NCBI RefSeq assembly: GCF_031157835.1
Contig: NZ_JAVIDR010000016.1
Span: forward strand, 1 to 64,000
Source: Acinetobacter rudis
GTDB taxonomy: Bacteria; Pseudomonadota; Gammaproteobacteria; Pseudomonadales; Moraxellaceae
Length of the DNA: 64,000 bases
Reading direction: 5' to 3'
A model generated the notes under the pieces. The model made no database searches. It worked only from the letters and a program-made list of their open reading frames with translations, and had not been told where the DNA came from. Of the stretch, positions 39,411 to 47,199 are shown one piece after another. Position 1 is the stretch's first letter; each line of letters begins with the position of its first letter. The position numbers and the translations under genes were made by a program.

Positions 39411-39615
39411 ATTGGTATTCCTAACAGTTATTGAGTTTAAGAGTGATGAATGTTAGATCTCAATATAAGTATTCAAAACTGTAAAATTAAGCTAAAAAAT
39501 AGGAAGATTAATTTCAAAATTAGGACAATACATATAGTTAAATAGAAAACAAAAGCAGAATAGTTGTCTGCTAATGGTAGAGAAATGAATCATTTTATTG
39601 TTTTTTAGATGTGTT

Positions 39616-39640
39616 AAAAGCACTGTAAAACAGTGCTTTT
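39616..39640 (-). terminator. Terminator of alaA
   Basis: AAAAGCACTG and CAGTGCTTTT pair around TAAAA; T-run on the minus side is extended by AACACATC. Confidence 0.75.
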
Positions 39641-39684
39641 AACATTGAACTGAACAATTTTTCAGTATTTTGGAGCTTTACTTA

Positions 39685-40920
39685 TTAACGCATTTTGGCT
39701 AAGAAGCGTCCTAAACGTACAATGGCTTCTCGAAGCTCATTTTCAGCAGGTAAGAAGACAAGACGGAAATGATCTGGTGTTGGCCAGTTAAAGCCTGTGC
39801 CTTGAACCAATAAAACTTTTTCTGCTTTTAAGAAATCAAGCATAAGTTTTTCATCATCTTCAATAGGATAAACTTTTGGATCTAGGCGTGGGAAACAGTA
39901 CATCGCTCCCTCAGGTTTAACACAACTTAGCCCAGGGATTTCATTGAGCATTTCCCATGCAATATTACGTTGTTCATAAAGACGACCACCAGGGCGAATC
40001 AGATCATTGATTGACTGATAACCGCCAAGTGCCGTTTGAATAGCAAACTGCGCTTGATGATTTGCACATAAACGCATTGAAGCGAGCATGTCTAAGCCTT
40101 CAATATAATCCGTTGCCCGTGATTTATCACCTGTGATTGCCATCCATCCAGAACGATAGCCAGCAATACGATGTGATTTAGACAAGCCATTGAAAGTGAT
40201 ACATAAATGATCACCAGCAAGTTCTGCAACTGATACGTGCTCTATACCATCATAAATAATACGATCGTAAATCTCATCTGCGAACAAAAGTAAATCATGT
40301 TTTTTTGCTAATGCGACAATCTGCTCAAGAATATGACGTGGGTAGACCGAACCCGTTGGATTATTTGGGTTAATAATCACGATACCACGCGTATTCGCTG
40401 TGATTTTCGCTTCCATATCTGCAATATCGGGATACCAACTATTTTCTTCATCACATTTGTAGTGAATAGCAGTACCACCCGATAGATTAATTGCTGCAGT
40501 CCATAATGGGTAATCTGGCATAGGAACGAGCATTTCATCGCCATCATCAAGTAAACCTTGCATGGCCATTACAATCAGTTCTGAAACACCATTACCGATA
40601 TATACATCTTTCACAGTGAGATTATGAATATTTTTTTGTTGGTAATACTGACATACTGCTTTACGTGCAGGAAAAATACCCTTGGAATCAGTATAGCCAA
40701 TTGCATTAGGTAAGTTGAGCGCAACATCATTAATAATTTCTTGTGGTGCTTCAAAACCAAATGGGGCTGGGTTACCAATATTGAGTTTAATGATTTTATG
40801 TCCGGCTTCTTCCATTTCATTGGCGGCTCGTAACACAGGTCCACGAATGTCGTAGCAAACATGCTCGAGCTTTGATGACTTTTTGATTTCTCGTGGCGTT
40901 GTGTAACCTAAAACGGACAT
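39685..40920 (-). CDS. alaA: Alanine aminotransferase (glutamate-pyruvate)
   Basis: A class I/II PLP transaminase of 411 residues making alanine from pyruvate and glutamate. Motifs seen are NIGNPAPFGFEAP, IGYTDSKGIFPARKAV, GNGVSELIVMAMQGLLD, NPNNPTGSVYP, FADEIYDRIIYD and the PLP Lys in NGLSKSHRIAGYRSGW, matching E. coli AlaA. Single gene on the minus strand, divergent from msrB. The substrate could also be 2-aminobutyrate/valine to a lesser degree. Confidence 0.93.
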   Translation of the reverse strand: MSVLGYTTPREIKKSSKLEHVCYDIRGPVLRAANEMEEAGHKIIKLNIGNPAPFGFEAPQEIINDVALNLPNAIGYTDSKGIFPARKAVCQYYQQKNIHNLTVKDVYIGNGVSELIVMAMQGLLDDGDEMLVPMPDYPLWTAAINLSGGTAIHYKCDEENSWYPDIADMEAKITANTRGIVIINPNNPTGSVYPRHILEQIVALAKKHDLLLFADEIYDRIIYDGIEHVSVAELAGDHLCITFNGLSKSHRIAGYRSGWMAITGDKSRATDYIEGLDMLASMRLCANHQAQFAIQTALGGYQSINDLIRPGGRLYEQRNIAWEMLNEIPGLSCVKPEGAMYCFPRLDPKVYPIEDDEKLMLDFLKAEKVLLVQGTGFNWPTPDHFRLVFLPAENELREAIVRLGRFLAKMR

Positions 40921-41071
40921 AATTCAATCCAATATTATCAGGGTTAAAAAAATAGATTACTGAAATATCACAATCTATGTTGAAATTTAACTAGAAATAT
41001 ATAAAGTTCTAGCGTAAATATGAATGCATCGAAGCATGACATTGAATGCTAAATAATTAAAGGAGTTAGTC

Positions 41072-41491
41072 ATGGGAAAACTCAATAAAACAGACCGAGA
41101 ATGGCAAAGAGAGTTATCACCCGAAGAGTTTAGGATTACTCGCCAGAAAGGTACTGAGCCAGCATTCACGGGTCAATATTGGAACAGTAAAAGTGCCGGT
41201 GTTTATTTGTGCCGCTGTTGTGGGACAGAACTCTTTTCCTCTGAAAACAAATATGACAGTGGGAGTGGTTGGCCAAGTTTCTTCAAACCAGTTAACGCTG
41301 CTGTTATTGATGAGCATACTGATCATAGCCATGGGATGCACCGTGTAGAAATTACCTGTCATCATTGTGACGCACATTTAGGGCATGTTTTCGAAGATGG
41401 GCCGCAACCCACAGGTCTTCGTTACTGTGTTAACTCGGCTTCATTAGAACTTAAAACAAAAGAAAAAAATGATGAGGATACCTATCCATGA
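41072..41491 (+). CDS. msrB: Peptide-methionine (R)-S-oxide reductase
   Basis: MsrB repairs oxidised methionine of the R epimer. The 139 residues show YVCRCCGTELFSS-type and CHHCDAHLGHV zinc CxxC pairs, GSGWPSF, and the catalytic RYCVNSASLEL. AAAGGAGTTAGTC precedes the ATG. The stop overlaps the ATG of the peroxidase gene by four bases, so the two are translationally coupled. Confidence 0.95.
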   Translation: MGKLNKTDREWQRELSPEEFRITRQKGTEPAFTGQYWNSKSAGVYLCRCCGTELFSSENKYDSGSGWPSFFKPVNAAVIDEHTDHSHGMHRVEITCHHCDAHLGHVFEDGPQPTGLRYCVNSASLELKTKEKNDEDTYP

Positions 41492-41985
41492 GCAATATCT
41501 ATCAATTTGATGCTGAACTGTTAAATGGACAAAATAAGAGTCTTGCTGATTATCAGGGTAAAGTACTCTTGATTGTAAATACGGCGAGTAAGTGTGGTTT
41601 CACACCACAATTTTCCGGCCTAGAAAAACTCTATAATAAATATCGTGAGCAAGGTTTAGAGGTGTTGGGGTTTCCTTGCAATCAATTTGGGGGACAAGAT
41701 CCTGGAAGTAATGAGCAAATTGGTGAATTTTGTAGTAAAAATTATGGCGTAAGCTTTACCATGTTTGCTAAAGTCAATGTGAAGGGCCCAGAGGCTCATG
41801 TGATTTTTCGTTATTTAACTAACCAAAGTAAAGGTATTTTGGGCAGTGGTATAAAATGGAACTTCACTAAATTTTTGCTCAATCGACAAGGTGAAGTCAT
41901 TCAACGTTATGCACCAACCACCAAGCCAGAAAGCTTAGAGCAAGATATTGAACAAGCTTTGGCTCAAGCTGCCCTTGCAGTTTAG
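41488..41985 (+). CDS. Glutathione-peroxidase-like thiol peroxidase
   Basis: A 165-residue peroxidase with Cys in place of selenocysteine (NTASKCGFTPQF), FPCNQFGGQDPGSNEQI and the Trp motif in KWNFTKF. Such bacterial enzymes (BtuE type) reduce hydroperoxides with thioredoxin or glutathione. It overlaps msrB by four bases; together they form a small oxidative-damage repair unit. Cytoplasmic: no signal peptide. Confidence 0.92.
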   Translation: MSNIYQFDAELLNGQNKSLADYQGKVLLIVNTASKCGFTPQFSGLEKLYNKYREQGLEVLGFPCNQFGGQDPGSNEQIGEFCSKNYGVSFTMFAKVNVKGPEAHVIFRYLTNQSKGILGSGIKWNFTKFLLNRQGEVIQRYAPTTKPESLEQDIEQALAQAALAV

Positions 41986-42012
41986 TGTAATCATTCGTAC
42001 CTATAGGCTGAT

Positions 42013-42846
42013 ATGAACTCATTCAAGAGTCAATTTTGGCGAGACACTCGTATGCCCTATGTGGAAACACGGCGGGCATGCGAGAGTCGTATTTGTTATC
42101 AAGCACATAGTCATGAGACATTTTCTATTGGCGCAGTCGATCAAGGTCAGAGTCGTTTCCAAAGTCATCTAACAGGTCAACATATAATTTCAGCAAAGAC
42201 TTTGGTACTTATGCCTGCACATGTAGTGCACAGTTGTAATCCCATGCCTGAGCAGCTATGGAGTTATCAAATGATGCATATTGATGCGGCTTGGTTAAAT
42301 CGGCTTTTACAAGAGCATCAAATTAAATATCCAGACCCGGCACAGCAAGTATTGGTGCAATTACAGGCCAAAGTTTTACATGATATTGATCTTTATCATC
42401 AATTCACTAAGCTCAATGATCTCTTATTCGATTCGGAGGTCACCATTGCCAATAAAGAACAAAGTTTGATTGAGCTGTTGATTGCTGTATTTCGTCTTAG
42501 TCCGTCTGCTGATACGTTCGCTGACGCAGATGTAGCAGAGCAGCAATGGATGGATATATTAGAATGGTTGGCTGAGTGTGATGATTTTATTTCCTTGGAG
42601 GATTTGGCAAAACAGGCCAATATGAGTCGGTTTGCGTTAATTCGATTGTTTAAAAAGCATTTTGGTTTGGCGCCTCATGCTTATCAAATTAATTTAAGAA
42701 TGAACCAAGCACGTAAGTTGCTTTGCGCAGGCTACTCCCTTGCTGATGTGGCGTTTACTTTGGGTTTTTGCGACCAAAGTCATTTTCATCGTAGTTTTAA
42801 AGCTTATACCGGCGTTACACCAAAACAATATCAACAAAGCATTTAG
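42013..42846 (+). CDS. AraC-family transcriptional regulator
   Basis: A 277-residue regulator. The N-terminal 150 residues are a cupin-like AraC effector domain (SIGAVDQGQSRFQSHLTGQHII; MPAHVVHSCNP); the C-terminal 100 contain two helix-turn-helix motifs (SLEDLAKQANMSRFALIRLFKKHFGLAPHAYQINLRM and SLADVAFTLGFCDQSHFHRSFKAYTGVTPKQY). It is followed 103 bases later by a LysE exporter gene in the same direction, so the regulator probably controls that exporter. Confidence 0.92.
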   Translation: MNSFKSQFWRDTRMPYVETRRACESRICYQAHSHETFSIGAVDQGQSRFQSHLTGQHIISAKTLVLMPAHVVHSCNPMPEQLWSYQMMHIDAAWLNRLLQEHQIKYPDPAQQVLVQLQAKVLHDIDLYHQFTKLNDLLFDSEVTIANKEQSLIELLIAVFRLSPSADTFADADVAEQQWMDILEWLAECDDFISLEDLAKQANMSRFALIRLFKKHFGLAPHAYQINLRMNQARKLLCAGYSLADVAFTLGFCDQSHFHRSFKAYTGVTPKQYQQSI

Positions 42847-42949
42847 CTGAAGCAATTTTATTGATGTGCTGATGTCCACTCTGCAATTTTGTACAAGAAC
42901 TATTTAATGCACTTACCTAAAGTCTCTCGCAAGTTAAAGGAGGGACAGC

Positions 42950-43573
42950 ATGTCTATATTTATATTGGTCGCAACGACTCATTTTATTGCTTTATTATCA
43001 CCTGGGCCGGACTTCTTTTTACTGGTGACAACATTACTGGGTTATGGGCGTAGAGCTGCACATGCGGTATGTGTGGGAATTGCGCTAGGTAATGCCATTA
43101 TTTTGTTGCTGATTTTATATATATTACATCATATGGGGGGGCTTGATCCGAGCATTGTACAGGTTATTAAATACTGTGCTGCAGCCTATTTATTATATTT
43201 GGCTTTACGTTGTTTTATGGCTTTGCGTATGGTTGACCATCGTCAATCTATAGCGATACAGACTGATTCAAAGCAGCAATGTCGTATATTGCAACACTTT
43301 TATTTGGGCTTACAGTCAAGTTTGCTTAATCCTAAAAATATGATTTTCTATAGCAGTGTCTTATTGTTAGTTTATATGCAGTTTAACTTGTGGCAACAAT
43401 TGGGTTTAGCATTATGGATGGTAACAGTCGTATATGTTTGGAATTGTATACTGTTAAAGTTGTTGAGCCGAGCTTCTTATTTACAATACCTCCAGGCTAA
43501 GGTGAGGTGGATTTATGCAATTTCAGGTATCTGCTTTTTAATTTTTGCTTTCTGTTCAGTTTATCTACTCTGA
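42950..43573 (+). CDS. LysE-family amino-acid exporter
   Basis: A 207-residue membrane exporter of the LysE/RhtB family with six hydrophobic helices. The N-terminal HFIALLSPGPDFFLLVTTLLGYGRRAA and the downstream AAAYLLYLALRCFM, QSSLLNPKNMIFYSSVLLLV are the family pattern. The ribosome binding site AAAGGAGGGACAGC before the ATG is strong. Exported substrate (an amino acid or homoserine-like compound) is unknown; the adjacent AraC gene may be its regulator. Confidence 0.92.
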   Translation: MSIFILVATTHFIALLSPGPDFFLLVTTLLGYGRRAAHAVCVGIALGNAIILLLILYILHHMGGLDPSIVQVIKYCAAAYLLYLALRCFMALRMVDHRQSIAIQTDSKQQCRILQHFYLGLQSSLLNPKNMIFYSSVLLLVYMQFNLWQQLGLALWMVTVVYVWNCILLKLLSRASYLQYLQAKVRWIYAISGICFLIFAFCSVYLL

Positions 43574-43768
43574 TCGTGATGCCGTACTTTTCATGAAGTT
43601 TTATGTTGGACGGGTTAAATGCCATGTGTGCTAGTCATTATTAAAAATAATCTCCTGCAGTAATACGTATGTTGTTTTCTATATAGACAACTTTTATAAA
43701 TTAAAAAATAGACAAATATTAAAGTATGCATGGCCACATATAACTGATCAGGACGATATGTTTACCCG

Positions 43769-43884
43769 TAGGCAATGCCTTACTTTTGAAAGGTCAAAAG
43801 TAACAAAAACCTTTTGTGATCAAGAGACTATGTCCCTATAGTCCTTGATCACAGTGGCATCCATGCCACTTCACACGTTGCCTA
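43769..43884. repeat. 116-bp multi-hairpin element with terminal inverted repeats
   Basis: The ends TAGGCAA (43769-43775) and TTGCCTA (43878-43884) are inverted. Inside are three hairpins: TTACTTTTGA/TCAAAAGTAA (10 bp, 43780-43803, AAGG loop), GTGATCAAGAGACTAT/ATAGTCCTTGATCAC (one bulge, 43816-43852) and AGTGGCAT/ATGCCACT (43853-43870). The composition resembles non-coding repeats that I recall in Acinetobacter intergenic DNA; only one copy is in this window. Confidence 0.6.
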
Positions 43885-43910
43885 TATGAGTGATGACTCA
43901 TTTTATGATG

Positions 43911-43941
43911 TTGATTATTTGACTTTTGAAAGAGCTATAAT
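43911..43941 (+). promoter_or_regulatory. Putative promoter of the second AraC gene
   Basis: TTGATT (43911-43916) and a perfect TATAAT (43936-43941) are spaced 19 bases, a little long. A TTGACT at 43919 is too close to use. The predicted start lies at or just past the first ATG (43947), which argues that translation begins at a later ATG (43977 or 43983). Confidence 0.45.
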
Positions 43942-43946
43942 ACCCA

Positions 43947-44819
43947 ATGAACAATTTAAAACTGTGGCGATTATTGATGAACATGCATCATCCTGCTTTT
44001 CTAGAAAATGACGATTTGCATCAATCTCTGCTGGCGTTGGCTCAAGCAGGGCTTGCTCAGGATTATTTGTGTATTCGATCTAGAAATCAGCATGGTTTGT
44101 CACATTTTAAAGTGAATAAACTACATATGGGGATGGTTTTACGCGGTCAGAAGAAAATTAATACGCAAAGTACTCAGGTGCATTTAAGTGCTGGTGATTT
44201 ATTTATATTGAAACCAGACATTATAACTGATGCAGTGAATATTCCTGATGTAAAGACAGGAGAATATTTAACGATACTGGTACCATTTTGTGAGGAAGTG
44301 ATTCAGGCTGCACAAATGATCTGGGCGAAACCTATTACGGATAAGACTGCCGATATTTTAAAGTTTTCTATTGATGATTTTTCAACTGCGCTATTTACAT
44401 GGCAAGATGCTTTATTTAAACAAGATCTTGTAAAAGCGCGCTTAACAATCACCTCAATATTAGTTCAACTTTGCCAACAACATTATGCGGATGTACTGAT
44501 TATTCCTCCATCAAAATTATCAAAAATTATTCATCAATGGGTTATTGATGAGCCACAATATCACTGGCGGTCTAGCGATATTGAAATGCGCCTTGGCATG
44601 AGTAGTGCCACACTGCGACGTAAACTTAGCCAAGAAGAGACCTCACTTCGAGAAACTATTACCCATGCACGTCTCACTTATGCTCTTGAGTTGTTATATT
44701 CAAGTAAATTACCCATGAAAACTATTGCGGCAAAGTCTGGTTATCAATCCGTTGCGACTTTTCGTGAGCGTTTCATTGCACATTATCATGTTGATCCTGC
44801 AGTTATTTCTAATGAATAA
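43947..44819 (+). CDS. AraC-family transcriptional regulator
   Basis: A 290-residue regulator. The N-terminal 165 residues are an AraC-type sensor domain (HFKVNKLHMGMVLRGQKKINTQ; VHLSAGDLFILKPDI); the C-terminal 110 contain the HTH pair (SSDIEMRLGMSSATLRRKLSQEETSLRE and PMKTIAAKSGYQSVATFRERFIAHYHVDPAVI). It is followed 97 bases later, on the same strand, by a secreted metallo-beta-lactamase-fold gene which it may control. The first 10-12 residues may not be translated, as the promoter suggests. Confidence 0.88.
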   Translation: MNNLKLWRLLMNMHHPAFLENDDLHQSLLALAQAGLAQDYLCIRSRNQHGLSHFKVNKLHMGMVLRGQKKINTQSTQVHLSAGDLFILKPDIITDAVNIPDVKTGEYLTILVPFCEEVIQAAQMIWAKPITDKTADILKFSIDDFSTALFTWQDALFKQDLVKARLTITSILVQLCQQHYADVLIIPPSKLSKIIHQWVIDEPQYHWRSSDIEMRLGMSSATLRRKLSQEETSLRETITHARLTYALELLYSSKLPMKTIAAKSGYQSVATFRERFIAHYHVDPAVISNE

Positions 44820-44922
44820 ACTGTTCCAGCCACCAAATGTGAGCGTTTCGCTAAGTATATTGAGCGATTTCTAGTACTCAAAATCGATATTGTAAGATCA
44901 GTTCAATAACGAGGATATGCTC

Positions 44923-45873
44923 TTGAAATCTCTCACAGCAATTGTCTTTGCATTAATATGCAGTAGTAGTTTGTTGCATGCGCAATCAACTCAACAGGTT
45001 ACACAAGTTGCGGGTTATTTTTCTCAATCTATAGGTAATCTTAGGGTCACCGCATTGTTGGATGGTGAGCTTGGTTTACCACGTGGTGATTTGTTGAATA
45101 TTTCGCATGAGAAAGCGAATCAGCTATTCACTAAAAATTTTGTTCCTGTAGACGCAGACAATCAGATCATCACTGATTTTTCGGCTTATTTAGTACAAAC
45201 ACCAACACAGAATATTTTAATTGATGCGGGTACAGCAAACTGTTTTGGACCAAGCTTGGGACATGTGCCTGATCATTTAAAAAAGGCAGGACTACAACCC
45301 GAGCAAATTGACACGATCTTAATTACTCATGCTCATCCTGACCATTTATGTGGCATTAGTTTAGATGGGAAAATGCTTTATCCCAACGCTAAAGTATATT
45401 TGGCCAAAGAGGATGTTGATTATTGGACCTCTGTTGATCATGAGGCCAAAGCCAATGATTTCTTTAAGCCGATATTTAAAATGGTCCGAGAAGCATTGAT
45501 ACCATATCAGCAGGCTGATCAATTGGTTGCTTTTACACCAGCATCATTTAATGTACCTAATGTACAGTTAATCACAACGCATGGTCATACCGAAGGGCAT
45601 TCTTCTTATTTGATAGATGGTAAGAATGGCCAAAAGTTTTTGGGTTTGGGTGATGTTGTACATTATGCAGCGGTGCAGTTTCCACACCCTGAAGCTAGTT
45701 ATAAACCAGATACAGATGCTAAACGTGCTATCGCAGTGCGTGAGTCTATTTTTAAGCAAGCAGATAAAGATCAATGGTGGATTGGGGCTTCACATATTGC
45801 TTTTCCTGGTATTGGGCATATTGTGAAAAATACACAGGGTTATCAGTGGATTCCCACTCAATATCGTCCTTAA
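44923..45873 (+). CDS. Exported MBL-fold metallohydrolase
   Basis: A 316-residue secreted metallohydrolase. Signal peptide to about LLHA|QSTQQV. The zinc site is seen in ILITHAHPDHLCG (HxHxDH), TTHGHTEGHSS and LGLGDVVHYA. This subgroup includes quorum-quenching lactonase-like and related hydrolases; beta-lactamase activity is not implied. Start: GAGGAT touches the ATG at 44917, too close, but is eight bases from the TTG at 44923, giving a start on KSLTAIVFALIC; I therefore choose the TTG. It sits 97-103 bases after the second AraC gene. Confidence 0.88.
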   Translation: MKSLTAIVFALICSSSLLHAQSTQQVTQVAGYFSQSIGNLRVTALLDGELGLPRGDLLNISHEKANQLFTKNFVPVDADNQIITDFSAYLVQTPTQNILIDAGTANCFGPSLGHVPDHLKKAGLQPEQIDTILITHAHPDHLCGISLDGKMLYPNAKVYLAKEDVDYWTSVDHEAKANDFFKPIFKMVREALIPYQQADQLVAFTPASFNVPNVQLITTHGHTEGHSSYLIDGKNGQKFLGLGDVVHYAAVQFPHPEASYKPDTDAKRAIAVRESIFKQADKDQWWIGASHIAFPGIGHIVKNTQGYQWIPTQYRP

Positions 45874-45941
45874 ACTTATTTTGCAGCAGCATGGTATGAA
45901 CGAAAGAATATCTCGGCCATAACTAATCGTATTTTACTCAA

Positions 45942-45970
45942 AGAAAAACCTCTCCATAAAAGGAGAGGTT
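45942..45970 (-). terminator. Terminator of the glnD-dapC unit
   Basis: On the minus strand AACCTCTCC pairs with GGAGAGGTT around TTTTAT and is followed by TTTTCTTTG. Confidence 0.85.
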
Positions 45971-45988
45971 GATAGCACTCAGGTAAAA

Positions 45989-47158
45989 TTACAAAATTGC
46001 TTTTAAACGTTGTACCACTTCTTCACATTGTTGCAGACTTGCAACTAGGGCCATGCGAACATGACCTTCACCTGGATTACCGTGATCAGTATCACGTGAT
46101 AAATAGCGACCAGGTAATACTTTAATATGTGCTTTTTCCATGAGCATCTTGGCAAAAGCTTCATCATTATCTACCTTTAACCAATAATAAAAACCTGCAT
46201 CTGGTTTTTTAAGTGGTAGTAAATGCCCAAGCTCATTTTGAAATAGTTCAAACTTCGCACGATACTGTTGACGGTTTTCCTCAACATGGTTTTCGTCATT
46301 CCAAGCTTCAATGGACGCAATTTGATGTTGTACAGGCATTGCCGCACCATGATAGGTACGGAATTTTAAATAGGGTTTTAACAGTGCTGCATCACCTGCA
46401 ACGAAACCAGAGCGCATACCAGGTAAGTTTGATCGCTTAGATAATGAGTGGAAGACGATACAATTTTTATAATCATGGCGTCCCAATTCGGCACAAACTT
46501 CCAGCAAACCACAAGGCGCTTGATCAAACCAAAGCTCCGAATAACACTCATCGGAAGCAATAATAAAACCATATTGATCAGAGAGCGCAATCAGCTTTTT
46601 AAACTGTGCTTTGCTGTAGACTGCACCTGTTGGATTACCTGGTGTACAGATGAATACGATGGCGGTATTTTCCCAAACCTCTGGAGGTACTGCATCAAAG
46701 TCACCGACATAGGCGTTGTCTTCTGTACAATTTACAAAATAAGGTTTAGCGCCTGCGAGTAGTGCTGCACCTTCATAAATTTGATAAAACGGATTCGGCA
46801 TCACAACATATGGAGCACGTTCTCGTTCAACTGCGGCTTGTACAAATGAGAAAATTCCTTCTCGTGTACCAGAGACCGGTAGGACTTGTTCTTCGGCGCA
46901 AATATGTTGTAGGTGAAAGCGGTGTTGTAACCAATGAGCAATACTTTGTCTGAGTTGCAGTAGACCTTTACTGTTTGGATAGGTTGAAAGGTGTTGATAT
47001 TGCTCAGAGAGTGCATGAATAACAAATTCTGGAGCTGGATGCTTTGGTTCACCAATCGAAAGTGGAATCAAAGGCATATCTACAGGTTGAACATTTTGAA
47101 AAAGCTGATTGAGTTTTTCAAAAGGATAAGGATGCAGTAAATCTAAACTACTATTCAT
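45989..47158 (-). CDS. dapC: Succinyldiaminopimelate transaminase
   Basis: A PLP transaminase of 389 residues making N-succinyl-diaminopimelate, in lysine and peptidoglycan precursor synthesis. ISIGEPKHPAPEFV-type N-terminus, PVSGTREGIFSF, CTPGNPTGAVYSKAQF, SDECYSELWFD and the PLP Lys in HSLSKRSNLPGMRSGF match DapC of Pseudomonas and Acinetobacter. It lies 41 bases after glnD on the same strand; glnD-dapC is a common pair. Confidence 0.92.
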   Translation of the reverse strand: MNSSLDLLHPYPFEKLNQLFQNVQPVDMPLIPLSIGEPKHPAPEFVIHALSEQYQHLSTYPNSKGLLQLRQSIAHWLQHRFHLQHICAEEQVLPVSGTREGIFSFVQAAVERERAPYVVMPNPFYQIYEGAALLAGAKPYFVNCTEDNAYVGDFDAVPPEVWENTAIVFICTPGNPTGAVYSKAQFKKLIALSDQYGFIIASDECYSELWFDQAPCGLLEVCAELGRHDYKNCIVFHSLSKRSNLPGMRSGFVAGDAALLKPYLKFRTYHGAAMPVQHQIASIEAWNDENHVEENRQQYRAKFELFQNELGHLLPLKKPDAGFYYWLKVDNDEAFAKMLMEKAHIKVLPGRYLSRDTDHGNPGEGHVRMALVASLQQCEEVVQRLKAIL

Positions 47159-47199
47159 GAAACTAAGACCGCTTAATAACTAAGGTAATGTAAAGTGAA

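Larger units (their letters stand above)
43574..43946. other. Intergenic region with a structured element
   Basis: The 373-base gap holds a palindromic element at 43769-43884 and then the promoter of the following AraC gene. No ORF of use is seen. Confidence 0.6.

Noticed and set aside
43574..43760. Possible small gene or attachment site in the LysE-AraC gap
   Set aside because: No open frame with start signal and no repeats flanking; the only structured part is at 43769-43884.
44917..45873. Antibiotic resistance beta-lactamase
   Set aside because: The HxHxDH fold is shared by many metallohydrolases; length and motif context do not support a class B beta-lactamase.
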